Positions 31,368-39,051 of a stretch of 64,000 nt of DNA are shown here, in pieces (within the stretch, counting starts at the first letter, position 1; every line of letters begins with the position of its first letter). Under the pieces are notes generated by a model. That model did not search any database and was not told the DNA's origin. It saw only the letters and a list, made by a program, of their open reading frames with translations. A program made the position numbers and the translations under genes. This DNA comes from Chryseobacterium sp. KLBC 52 (GTDB lineage: Bacteria > Bacteroidota > Bacteroidia > Flavobacteriales > Weeksellaceae): contig NZ_QDFZ01000009.1 of the NCBI RefSeq assembly GCF_003347605.1, forward strand, positions 1 through 64,000, given 5' to 3'.

Positions 31368-31371
31368 ATTG

Positions 31372-31445
31372 TAATTCCGGAAGGACTCGAACCTTCAACC
31401 TTCGGTGTATCAGACCGACACTCTAACCACTTGAGCTACGAAATC
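31372..31445 (-). tRNA. tRNA-Ile (GAT anticodon)
   Basis: Acceptor GATTTCG/CGGAATT; anticodon arm TCGGT-CTGATAC-ACCGA; T-arm GAAGG-TTCGAGT-CCTTC; followed by ACA. Body closely similar to the Arg(ACG) and Lys members. Confidence 0.92.
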
Positions 31446-31450
31446 ATTTG

Positions 31451-31522
31451 TATTCCATAAGGGGATCGAACCCTTGTCGTCCGGTAGAAAGCCGGATGCA
31501 CTTGCCACTATGCTAATGGAAC
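31451..31522 (-). tRNA. tRNA-Glu-like (TTC anticodon), copy 2
   Basis: Acceptor GTTCCAT/ATGGAAT; anticodon arm TCCGG-CTTTCTA-CCGGA; T-arm CAAGG-GTTCGATC-CCCTT region intact. Position 37 is T, which is rare. Different body from copy 1, so not a recent duplicate. Confidence 0.78.
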
Positions 31523-31528
31523 CAATTG

Positions 31529-31600
31529 TCTGGAAAGCAAGATTCGAACTTGCGACCTCCCGCGTCCAAGACGGGTAAACAACCACCGTTATCTTTCCAG
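31529..31600 (-). tRNA. tRNA-Pro (TGG anticodon)
   Basis: Acceptor CTGGAAA/TTTCCAG is perfect; anticodon arm CCCGT-CTTGGAC-GCGGG; T-arm GCAAG-TTCGAAT-CTTGC; followed by ACA. Confidence 0.9.
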
Positions 31601-31606
31601 CTTTGG

Positions 31607-31662
31607 GGTTCACTTCTGTTTCTTTTCCGGGAGACAGCCGGATGGGAAATTTTCCATGAACC
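31607..31662 (-). tRNA. Armless mini tRNA-like RNA (GTC anticodon, Asp-type)
   Basis: Minus strand of 56 bases: acceptor GGTTCA/TGAACC, a tiny GGAAA/TTTCC arm, then an anticodon arm TCCGG-CTGTCTC-CCGGA with a loop very like tRNA-Asp. There is no T-arm and no TTCGA. It fits exactly in register between tRNA-Pro and tRNA-Arg, with the same 6-7 base spacing as its neighbours. Confidence 0.6.
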
Positions 31663-31668
31663 TTTTTG

Positions 31669-31742
31669 TGATTCCGAGAGGACTCGAACCTCTAACCCTG
31701 GGTTTAGAAAACCCATGCTCTGTCCAGTTGAGCTACGGAACC
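31669..31742 (-). tRNA. tRNA-Arg (TCT anticodon)
   Basis: Acceptor GGTTCCG/CGGAATC; D-arm GCTC-AACTGGACA-GAGC; anticodon arm TGGGT-TTTCTAA-ACCCA; T-arm AGAGG-TTCGAGT-CCTCT; followed by ACA. Confidence 0.92.
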
Positions 31743-31749
31743 GTTTTTG

Positions 31750-31823
31750 TAACCCCAGAAAGATTTGAACTTTCAACCCCCGGTTTAAAAGACCGGTGCT
31801 CTAACCATTTGAGCTATGAGATT
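31750..31823 (-). tRNA. tRNA-Lys (TTT anticodon)
   Basis: Acceptor AATCTCA/TGGGGTT with two G-T pairs; anticodon arm CCGGT-CTTTTAA-ACCGG; T-loop TTCAAAT; followed by ACA. Confidence 0.9.
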
Positions 31824-31833
31824 GTTTTGGTTT

Positions 31834-31884
31834 TGTGAATCATCAATAATCAATTTGCTTGACTTGCTAATTTTAAAATTCACA
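31834..31884 (-). ncRNA. Second armless tRNA-like stem-loop
   Basis: Minus strand of 51 bases: TGTGAAT/ATTCACA 7-bp closing stem, and an internal arm AATTAGC-AAGTCAA-GCAAATT (6 of 7 pairs) whose 7-base loop centres on GTC. No D- or T-arm. It lies between the Lys and Arg tRNAs, in array register. Weaker than the Asp-type mini-tRNA. Confidence 0.4.
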
Positions 31885-31891
31885 TTCTTTG

Positions 31892-31965
31892 TAATCTCAG
31901 AAGGACTCGAACCTTCAACCTTCGGTGTCGTAAACCGACGCTCTATCCAATTGAGCCATGAGATT
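31892..31965 (-). tRNA. tRNA-Arg (ACG anticodon)
   Basis: Acceptor AATCTCA/TGAGATT is perfect; anticodon arm TCGGT-TTACGAC-ACCGA; T-arm GAAGG-TTCGAGT-CCTTC; followed by ACA. Confidence 0.92.
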
Positions 31966-31974
31966 TTCTCCTTT

Positions 31975-32047
31975 GGGTATCTCCGGGGATCGAACCCTGT
32001 TCTCCGGTTCCACAGACCGGCGCTTTACCAAATAAGCTAAAGAAACC
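31975..32047 (-). tRNA. tRNA-His-like (GTG anticodon)
   Basis: Acceptor GGTTTCT/AGATACC with one T-T mismatch; anticodon arm CCGGT-CTGTGGA-ACCGG; T-stem has one A-G mismatch. The G(-1) that marks His tRNAs is not encoded, although the discriminator is C. First tRNA of the array, 3 bases after a terminator T-run. Confidence 0.82.
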
Positions 32048-32049
32048 AT

Positions 32050-32080
32050 AAAAAAAAGCGCCTCTTTTCGGGAGGCGCTT
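32050..32080 (-). terminator. Strong terminator at array entrance
   Basis: Minus strand AAGCGCCTC-(CCGAAAA)-GAGGCGCTT followed by seven T. It separates the 41-residue ORF upstream from tRNA-His, so either the array has its own promoter or readthrough is controlled here. Confidence 0.8.
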
Positions 32081-32104
32081 CATCTATTTAAACGTAAGAG
32101 ATCA

Positions 32105-32230
32105 TTAAATGACCCACGTATATAAGCACCTTTTATCCACAATTCCACTTTCAAGAATACACGCAACACCTGTCGGCTCCTGTCCGAATAGTCTTGAATA
32201 TTGATTGAATATGTTGTGTAACTGTTTCAT
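32105..32230 (-). CDS. 41-residue ORF upstream of the tRNA array
   Basis: Protein beginning MKQLHNIFNQYSRLFGQEPT and ending CLYTWVI. It has its own promoter (32300-32332) and a strong terminator 25 bases after the stop, which argues that it is a real small gene or a leader. No family recognised. A frame extended to 32290 overlaps the promoter-proximal leader and is less likely. Confidence 0.5.
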   Translation of the reverse strand: MKQLHNIFNQYSRLFGQEPTGVACILESGIVDKRCLYTWVI

Positions 32231-32299
32231 TTTATTTTTGTTTGTTTCTAAATTATTTTTAATTGAATCCTGAAAACCTGTTGCTTTCAATTTTCGGTT

Positions 32300-32332
32300 G
32301 CAAAGTAAATATGAATTTTTCGAATCTGCAAA
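32300..32332 (-). promoter_or_regulatory. Promoter before the 41-residue ORF and array
   Basis: Minus strand TTTG (329-332), 20-base spacer, then TTACTTTGC (300-308). It is the nearest promoter-like sequence upstream of the tRNA array. Confidence 0.6.
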
Positions 32333-32560
32333 TAAATTTTCGAATTAAAACATTGAAAATCAATTAATTACGCATTAAATTTAGAATAGAGAATTTCTGT
32401 CCGCAATATTTTGCAGATATCTTAATTACCTAAATGACTGTCTCTCACCGGGTTGCTTATCACTCTATTTTATCGTATTAAAGTTTCATTGTTGATTAAA
32501 AATTTTTCATGTTTATGGTTATTTTTTTTCATTCTAAATAATTTCTGACCTAAAAAACAA

Positions 32561-32587
32561 AAAACGCCTCGGTTTTCCGAGGCGTTT
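32561..32587 (-). terminator. Terminator after the 42-residue ORF
   Basis: AAACGCCTCGG-TTTT-CCGAGGCGTTT is an 11-bp perfect stem; on the minus strand it is followed by TGTTTTTTAGG. Confidence 0.75.
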
Positions 32588-32617
32588 CTGTTGTATTTTG
32601 ATTAATTTTTTACAGGT

Positions 32618-32746
32618 TTATAGTAAATAATTTCCAAAGTCAGCACATTTCGCCTCATTCCATATCACCTCATCATATCCGAATAATCCTTTATTAGAAG
32701 GACTTTTGAATAGTTCTGCATTGATATGTGCTCTTTGTATTGTCAT
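32618..32746 (-). CDS. 42-residue ORF
   Basis: Protein starts MTIQRAHINAELFKSPSNKG and ends CADFGNYLL. A -7 box TATCTTTG lies 13 bases upstream of the ATG and a perfect terminator follows, so it is a self-contained small transcription unit. No similarity recognised. Its layout mirrors the 41-residue ORF next to the array. Confidence 0.55.
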   Translation of the reverse strand: MTIQRAHINAELFKSPSNKGLFGYDEVIWNEAKCADFGNYLL

Positions 32747-32758
32747 AATTTTCTGGTG

Positions 32759-32766
32759 CAAAGATA
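32759..32766 (-). promoter_or_regulatory. -7 box of the 42-residue ORF
   Basis: Minus-strand TATCTTTG followed by C; no good TTG at the usual distance. Confidence 0.5.
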
Positions 32767-32769
32767 AAT

Positions 32770-33236
32770 CTTTTTTAATATTATTTTATAATATTCACAA
32801 TCTCGGGAAGGTTTTCAGCATGCAAAGGCGCAATATGACATCAAAAAATGGTTATAAGGCGCAAGGATTTTAATTGCGATAAAATTAAATACTTTTTATT
32901 TTTTATGACAACTAATACAAATTTACACCATTGTCATTCTGACGAAGGAAGAATCCCATGTAAAGCTTAGATTCTTCATTTCACTGCGTTACATTCAGAA
33001 TGACAGAGGATAGCAGGATTAATGTAAATTGTATATAAATAACTTTTATTATATACTTACTGAAAATCTTTGCGACTTTGCGATTTTCCAACAAAACAAA
33101 ATTATTATGTTATCTTCAACGCAAGGTTTTAATTTCAGGAGTTTCTTATTTTAGGGAGCTAAGAAGAATCAATTACGAATTGATTTGATGAAGCAGACGT
33201 TTTATTTAATTTTTAAATTATTCAATCTTTACATAT
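32770..33236. other. Spacer with GTCATTCTGA palindromic repeat
   Basis: No gene seen. From about 32934 to 33005, TGTCATTCTGACGAAGGAAG at one end is mirrored by TTCAGAATGACA at the other, with GAAGAATC/GATTCTTC inside, a common Bacteroidota intergenic palindrome. Confidence 0.5.
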
Positions 33237-34265
33237 TTAATTCCTGAACATTTTATTTCTTCCTGTCTTAAATCTTGAAATATCTTTCAAAATCACTGCG
33301 TCATCAGGATTAAAAAATTTCAGTTCGTTTACAATTTCAGAATGGGTGTTTACTTTTTCTGCAATGATTTCGTAGGCTATTTTTCTGGTTGCTGCATGCA
33401 GCTTCGGATCTTTTTTAAATTCATATTTTATCGCTTCCAGAAAAGTAATCTTTTTATAGGCTGGAGTGTTTTCATATAAATTCAGAATTTCAGATTCTAA
33501 TTTTTTAATGTCAAAGATATTGGCAAAGTAGTTATTCAAACAATTGAAAGCATCTTTATCTTCTTCCCATCCTTTCATTAGAACCTTCTGAGCATCTTTT
33601 GGCTGCTCCATTTTTTTACGGTACACCAAAGAAGCTTTTACCATCTGGTTGTTTTTCACATAATCGTCCGCTACTATCTGATAATAATAATGGGCATTTT
33701 TAAGATCGTTGATTTCTTTATAAAGATCTCCTACCTTTTCTTTCTGTTCCATTTCTTTGTAAAGGTCAATGGCTTTCTTATGTTGTTTTGCTTTTTCATA
33801 GCAGGCTGCAGCATCGGATTTATTATTGAGTTTTTTAAGGTATACAACTGCTGCTTCATTGTAGAATCCCCCATTTTCCAGGGTCTTTGCTCCTCTGTAG
33901 TTGTCATGCAGAAGATTCATATAGACTCTCGCTGCTTTTTTATAGTCTTTTTCGGCAATGTATTTTTCGGCAAGTTCTTCATATTTGCTCCGGATCCTGT
34001 CGAAAAGTGAATTTTCCAGATAAAAACTGCTGCTTCCCCGGCCTTTTTTTCCGGCTGAATTTCTGTCGTTTTGTTCTTTGTCTTTTAAAGAAGTAATCAC
34101 AAGGAGAATGATAAAAGCCACAATTAAGAAAACTCCTAATGTTCCGATAACACTCCAGAAACTTTCATGGAATAACTGGGCTACAATTCCGACAATCTTA
34201 AACATGGCCAACAGCACGAATGCCGCCATGAATTTGTCTATAAATTTCTGTTTATTCATCATCAT
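33237..34265 (-). CDS. bpX-system membrane/TPR protein
   Basis: A 342-residue protein with two N-terminal hydrophobic helices (AAFVLLAMFKIVGIVAQLF; VIGTLGVFLIVAFIILLVIT), a short basic linker, then TPR-like helical repeats (AARVYMNLLHDNYRGAKTLE then NGGFYNEAAVVYLKK). It is the last gene of the MoxR-vWA-propeller operon and overlaps the preceding gene by 14 bases. I place it among the bpX accessory components by context; no individual family is certain. Confidence 0.75.
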   Translation of the reverse strand: MMMNKQKFIDKFMAAFVLLAMFKIVGIVAQLFHESFWSVIGTLGVFLIVAFIILLVITSLKDKEQNDRNSAGKKGRGSSSFYLENSLFDRIRSKYEELAEKYIAEKDYKKAARVYMNLLHDNYRGAKTLENGGFYNEAAVVYLKKLNNKSDAAACYEKAKQHKKAIDLYKEMEQKEKVGDLYKEINDLKNAHYYYQIVADDYVKNNQMVKASLVYRKKMEQPKDAQKVLMKGWEEDKDAFNCLNNYFANIFDIKKLESEILNLYENTPAYKKITFLEAIKYEFKKDPKLHAATRKIAYEIIAEKVNTHSEIVNELKFFNPDDAVILKDISRFKTGRNKMFRN

Positions 34266-35949
34266 CTGAGTTTAAAATGGTTTTATCTTCTCTAAACAGA
34301 CGATAAAGGAGTAACAGCACACAAATTACCAGAATCCATACAAACCAGTTGTATCCAAACATTTCTACCAGCGGGTAAAATAAATATACCAGCATCGCTA
34401 CAAGAATGGTTATTAAAATAAATTTCACCCAGCCAGGTACATAATCACCGCCAAGGTTTAATGATTTATTTTTAAACAGAAATGAATACAATCCTACTCC
34501 GGCAATCATCAGAATTACCATATACAGAATATCGGAAACCGGGGCCTTTTTTTCTAAAGAAGTTCCGTCTGTACCCAAACCTTTTACTTTCGATTTGTCA
34601 ATGGACGCAGAAGAAGGATCTACGATATCCAGCGTACCGTAAAGTTTTCCTAATGAATCCGCCATCAGGGCTTTCTTCTTTTTCAGAAGATATTTTACAA
34701 CATCACCATTCACTGCTTTCCCTTTAGTGTATTGCTTTAAAGAATCTGAAATTTTACGTTTCAGATTTTCATTTTTCTGTTCAAGATGTTTTGTAATTTT
34801 TTTAGTATAAATACTTTTTAGGGAATCTCTGCTCTGTTTTTCTTTATTAACAAGATTCTCTATGTCTCTTCCTATTTCACTTACGTTTCTTCCTCCCGTT
34901 TTTTTATAGTTCTCATTATCTTCTTTTGTTTTGAATTTTGAGATTCGCCCCTTAACAACCTCTTTGGATAATGCTTTTCTCTGCTGATGGTACATTGAAT
35001 CTATCTTAAGATCAATTTCCGAAGTTCCGGACTGGAAAGCTATCATATCTGAAGATTCTTTTATGGCATTGTCTACAATAGTTCCAGATGAACTCGTGTT
35101 TGGTTCCTGTTCTGAACTACTATTATCTGCAGGTAATGCTATCTTTAAAACAATGGCCGCAACAATGATCCCCCAAAATACTCTGCGAAAATTTCTGGTT
35201 CCTGCACTTTCTTTTTTACCTCCTGTGCCACCGCCAAACAATCCTTCAAGCCATGTAAATTTACCAAAACCATCTCCTCTGGAAGTTCCCATTACATCCA
35301 GAGAAACACCTAATTCAACAGCTCTTTCGGGGTATTTTTCAATATATTTTAAGTATTTTTCTATTTCCTTTTTATTTCCTGACATTACTTTTTTAAGATC
35401 AAATGGCAGATCTTTCATCCATTCTTCTTCGGTTTGTTTGGGCTGTAATGCTTCCAATACTTTTTCATCATCCATTTCCACCGTATAGCTTTCTATTTTT
35501 TGAGGAATTGAAACGCCATTCAGTGGTTTACGGATACTTTCAGTTATCGATCCCGGCTGTTGAATCAATGCGGTCCAGTCGATTTCATCAGACAGTTTTA
35601 CCCAGCCGAATTCGGGATGCATAATCAGAAAACGGCAATCAAGTTGTGTCCAGTCTTCAGGATTTATTTTGGGATAGAAGGTTGTATTTTCAGGAATAAA
35701 AAGCCTGTCGTCCACACTTTGAAAGTAAGCATTTCTGCCTATTTCATGCGGAGCATGATCATTAAAAATGAGAAAGCAACCGTACAGCACATGGGGATGA
35801 TCTGCCGGAATCGCAAAAGATTTTACCTGACTTAAGCTGATCCCAAGGATTTCCATTTCCTGAAGCCATACCACAGGTGAAGATCCCCTGATTAAAAGTC
35901 CTTTTTTGGGATAAGTATTTTTCGGGAAAGGTTTTATTCTAAGCTCCAT
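34252..35949 (-). CDS. bpX-system membrane protein
   Basis: A 565-residue protein. The N-terminal 150 residues are a soluble domain (LRIKPFPKNTYPKKGLLIRG and following), with one hydrophobic helix near residue 255 (VFWGIIVAAIVLKIALP) and several at the C-terminus (DILYMVILMIAGVGLYSFLF; WVKFILITILVAMLVYLFYP; WFVWILVICVLLLLYRLF). It overlaps the upstream vWA gene by 11 bases. Similar proteins form part of the MoxR-vWA-beta-propeller ternary systems; the exact bpX number is not assignable by eye. Confidence 0.75.
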   Translation of the reverse strand: MELRIKPFPKNTYPKKGLLIRGSSPVVWLQEMEILGISLSQVKSFAIPADHPHVLYGCFLIFNDHAPHEIGRNAYFQSVDDRLFIPENTTFYPKINPEDWTQLDCRFLIMHPEFGWVKLSDEIDWTALIQQPGSITESIRKPLNGVSIPQKIESYTVEMDDEKVLEALQPKQTEEEWMKDLPFDLKKVMSGNKKEIEKYLKYIEKYPERAVELGVSLDVMGTSRGDGFGKFTWLEGLFGGGTGGKKESAGTRNFRRVFWGIIVAAIVLKIALPADNSSSEQEPNTSSSGTIVDNAIKESSDMIAFQSGTSEIDLKIDSMYHQQRKALSKEVVKGRISKFKTKEDNENYKKTGGRNVSEIGRDIENLVNKEKQSRDSLKSIYTKKITKHLEQKNENLKRKISDSLKQYTKGKAVNGDVVKYLLKKKKALMADSLGKLYGTLDIVDPSSASIDKSKVKGLGTDGTSLEKKAPVSDILYMVILMIAGVGLYSFLFKNKSLNLGGDYVPGWVKFILITILVAMLVYLFYPLVEMFGYNWFVWILVICVLLLLYRLFREDKTILNSDDDE

Positions 35950-38317
35950 AATCCAAAATCTGTTCTATAAAAGGTTTTAAAAACCTGTCATACATATCAT
36001 CCATTGTTTTTACTTTCAACAGGGCGTGTTCCGGAAGATAATATTCTGATCCTCCAAATTCCGTATAGGTAGCCAACGAGAGAAAACCACCCAGTGTGGA
36101 CGGAATAAAGAACTCCTCAATACTCTTGTTGCTGCTTCTGAAAGTCAGCATTCCCCTTGAATCAGTAATAATCTCACTTCCATCAGGAAATGTGAATTTA
36201 TTTTTATTCTGTTCTGCGGAAACTCTGATATCATATTTGTTTTTAGAAAAATTAAGTGTGTTTTCGGAGGCACTGTACAGCTCACTCCCGGAAACAACAA
36301 GGTTTTCATTCTGGTTAATTCCTATTTTATTGAAATTATTGATTATCCTCAATCCGCTTTTTTTCAGCTTGGCGACCTCAGCTTCGGCTTTTATGATATT
36401 TTTTTCAAATCTTTCTTCTTTTCCGGTCGTAGGCTGCACAGAAATATTCCCGTCAATATTGATTTTGTAATGGGTAACATTGTCCGGATGATACAGATAA
36501 AAGCTCCGGCCAAAATAAATCAACCGGTAATATTCGGGAATATTCATTCCTGTAAGGTTCTGCTCAGAATATTCTCCGGTGTTAAGATTAATCTTTGAAA
36601 CTAATTTCTGAACAGACTGATACTGGCACAGAATAAAATGCTGCTGTCTGTTTTTTGCGAGAGCAAACTGTCCTTTCGGCTTTATAGAGATCTTATCAAA
36701 GAGCACTTCACAGCCATGATGGGTTTTATAATAATCATAGGAGTGTCTGTCATAATAATTATCGGAAAGATACGTTTTCAGCAATTGTTTTTTTGAACTC
36801 AGAATAAAAAATTCTCCATCATATAAAAATTTAGCAATCTTATTAACAGGTGTTGGGAATAAAATCGGATAGTTTTGCGGAAGATCAGTTTTCTTTCCGT
36901 TGAAGTTCTGAGTGGATTGTTTTTGCTGGGGCGGATTGGCCCACAGCTCATGCAGTGGAAGTTTTATTTTCTGGATATGCTTTCTTGCTCCTTTATGGTG
37001 TTTGTAAAAATTGATCTCCCCATCGGAAGCCGTTGTTACTAAAAATTTCAGCTGATTCCTTTTCTGATGTACAACCCTCTGAATTTCCTCATCAGCCATA
37101 TTATCCTGATGGGTAATGAAGAAAACTTCAATATCTTTTTCTGAACGGTATTCATTAAAAAACTTTTCCAGTGCGTCCGAAACTTCCAGAACGGCACTTA
37201 CCTGATTAAGATTTTCCACCACATCTTCCACTTTGTTCAGCGCAATAGGAGTCGCCGCCTGTCCCAAAGCAAGAACTTTACATTCTGAATGGGCTTTTGG
37301 ATGTTTAATAACAGCTATTGCAGAAGCATAAGCCAATACTTTTGGTGTTCCCCAGTTTCTAAGGGAGGTATCGATTAAGATAATTCTTTCAAAAATATTC
37401 TCTTCAGGCGGAATTTCTCTTTGAATATAAAGTGCTTCGTTGTTGACTACTCGATTCATAAAAACCTCATCTTCACTTGCAAATTCGGAAATAAGCATCC
37501 TGTGAAAATCGCCTTTGTTAGTTATATCAGAAATTCCTCCGATAGGCTGTTCACCTGGTGAGAGATGACGCATTGGAATTTTAAGACCGCTCCAGATTCT
37601 TTTGATCAGGCTTCCTACCTGAAAAGTCTTGGGCTCATCCTCTAATTCTTTGATAAAATCTTTAGTGGAATCTGCCGTTGTTTCTTCTTCTACGACCTCA
37701 TCATATAGCTCTGGCTCATGCATCAATCCTTTCATGGCTTCAATGATGGCTTGTACCGTAGGGAACTTTTCGTTCAGGTTCAAAGCACTTAAATCTTTGT
37801 TTAAAGCTGATGACCCATCATCATGTTTTTCTGCACTGGAAGCAAGTTCATGCGGTCTTTTATAATAGAATCTCAGGAAACCATCGGAAAGGCTTGGGGA
37901 CAATCTGTTGTGCCCGTTTTCAAAAAGAGTCTGCAGCAGTACAATTCTGTTCTGTCTCTGTTTATAGGCTTTGGGAAGTTCTTTAATTTTTTCAAGAAAT
38001 TCAATTTGTTTTTCCACATTGAATTCAAAATCTTCTCCACTATAAAACTCTGCTGTACGTCTTAACGGGTCCGCAAAATCAGTATAGCCGTCCTGCATTG
38101 CATACAAAACCATAAGCAATGCCCCGAAAGGAGGCCATCCTACGGGCTGAAGATAATTTAAAATCTCCATGACATAGGGTCTGTAAGCAATGGCACCTAC
38201 TCCCGGTACCGAGAGGAGATTATGATCATGATAACCGGAATCTCCGGGAACATCTTCATCTGTTTTCCATTCCCAAAAGTAATTTTCGTAGGATTGGAAG
38301 TAAGTATTTAGTTCCAT
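35939..38317 (-). CDS. vWA-type and beta-propeller protein of a ternary conflict system
   Basis: A 792-residue protein. After a helical N-terminal part, residues about 300-450 form a vWA-like domain with a degenerate MIDAS (RIILIDTSLRNWGTPKVLAY, ... VEVFFITHQD). The C-terminal 300 residues contain repeated short strands with FALAKNRQQHFILCQYQS-type blades, fitting a beta-propeller. This combination defines the MoxR-vWA-beta-propeller ternary systems described as NTP-dependent conflict systems. Overlaps the next gene upstream by 10 bases. Confidence 0.8.
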   Translation of the reverse strand: MELNTYFQSYENYFWEWKTDEDVPGDSGYHDHNLLSVPGVGAIAYRPYVMEILNYLQPVGWPPFGALLMVLYAMQDGYTDFADPLRRTAEFYSGEDFEFNVEKQIEFLEKIKELPKAYKQRQNRIVLLQTLFENGHNRLSPSLSDGFLRFYYKRPHELASSAEKHDDGSSALNKDLSALNLNEKFPTVQAIIEAMKGLMHEPELYDEVVEEETTADSTKDFIKELEDEPKTFQVGSLIKRIWSGLKIPMRHLSPGEQPIGGISDITNKGDFHRMLISEFASEDEVFMNRVVNNEALYIQREIPPEENIFERIILIDTSLRNWGTPKVLAYASAIAVIKHPKAHSECKVLALGQAATPIALNKVEDVVENLNQVSAVLEVSDALEKFFNEYRSEKDIEVFFITHQDNMADEEIQRVVHQKRNQLKFLVTTASDGEINFYKHHKGARKHIQKIKLPLHELWANPPQQKQSTQNFNGKKTDLPQNYPILFPTPVNKIAKFLYDGEFFILSSKKQLLKTYLSDNYYDRHSYDYYKTHHGCEVLFDKISIKPKGQFALAKNRQQHFILCQYQSVQKLVSKINLNTGEYSEQNLTGMNIPEYYRLIYFGRSFYLYHPDNVTHYKINIDGNISVQPTTGKEERFEKNIIKAEAEVAKLKKSGLRIINNFNKIGINQNENLVVSGSELYSASENTLNFSKNKYDIRVSAEQNKNKFTFPDGSEIITDSRGMLTFRSSNKSIEEFFIPSTLGGFLSLATYTEFGGSEYYLPEHALLKVKTMDDMYDRFLKPFIEQILDYGA

Positions 38318-39051
38318 TCTCTTGATTTTTCGGTAAGGCGGAATGAGCTTACGGACAAAGCACGGAAATCGGCATTTTTTATTAAAATACAGTTCCCATT
38401 TTCATCCCATAACAGCCACCCTTCCTGCTCTTTATTATATTTCTGCTGCAACAGTGGGCTTACATTTTTAAATTCAAAATCCAGACCTGCGGGCAGCAAA
38501 TGTCTGTCTTTGGTCCAATAGGTTTTTCCGGGTAAGCTTAGCAGGGGAACACCTACAAACAGGGCTTTATCTCCCAGCAAAGTCCATTGTATATTTTCAA
38601 GTTTAAATTTGGGCAGTGCCACAATATTTTCTTTAATATCATCAATATTGCTAAGTAAGGCAATCACCGGCTGTTCTTCATTACTTTCTTTTAGTTGTAT
38701 CTGAACCTGTTCCTGAATTCCAAAATAATTTTGGTTCGAAGGGGGCAGGCTAAGCTGCAATGCTTTGTTGATAGGAATCCAGAGTAATGCTGTTCTCATT
38801 TTTTTATGGGGAACCAAGGCCTCTTTTCTGAATAAAAGCCCATCACGAAGTTCGTATAAAATAAAATCCGGCAACTGTTGTAATTCTGAGGCAGCGGCCT
38901 GTTCTTCAGTAAAGCCTTTCAGCCAGATTGTATCATCATCTACAGCAAACTGAATATTTTGCCAGTCTCTGATTGAGCCCAGAAAATCTTCATCATTACG
39001 GGGAATTTCCGCCCGGAATTCTTTTAAACGCTTTGAAGGATCTTCTGCCAT
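38308..39051 (-). CDS. bpX-system accessory protein
   Basis: A 247-residue soluble, strand-rich protein (GKTYWTKDRHLLPAGLDFEF; WLLWDENGNCILIKNADFRA) without known motifs. It overlaps both the AAA gene (28 bases) and the vWA-propeller gene (10 bases), so the genes are tightly coupled. Probably a beta-rich adaptor of the ternary system. Function is inferred only from operon position. Confidence 0.75.
   Translation of the reverse strand: MAEDPSKRLKEFRAEIPRNDEDFLGSIRDWQNIQFAVDDDTIWLKGFTEEQAAASELQQLPDFILYELRDGLLFRKEALVPHKKMRTALLWIPINKALQLSLPPSNQNYFGIQEQVQIQLKESNEEQPVIALLSNIDDIKENIVALPKFKLENIQWTLLGDKALFVGVPLLSLPGKTYWTKDRHLLPAGLDFEFKNVSPLLQQKYNKEQEGWLLWDENGNCILIKNADFRALSVSSFRLTEKSREWN

Noticed and set aside
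31410-32040. Protein-coding ORFs across the tRNA array on both strands
   Set aside because: They run through tRNA sequences (for example translated T-loops) and show no coding bias.
29500-32050. CRISPR array
   Set aside because: Repeats are tRNA arms and palindromic spacers of varying length; there is no constant direct repeat with unique spacers and no cas gene.
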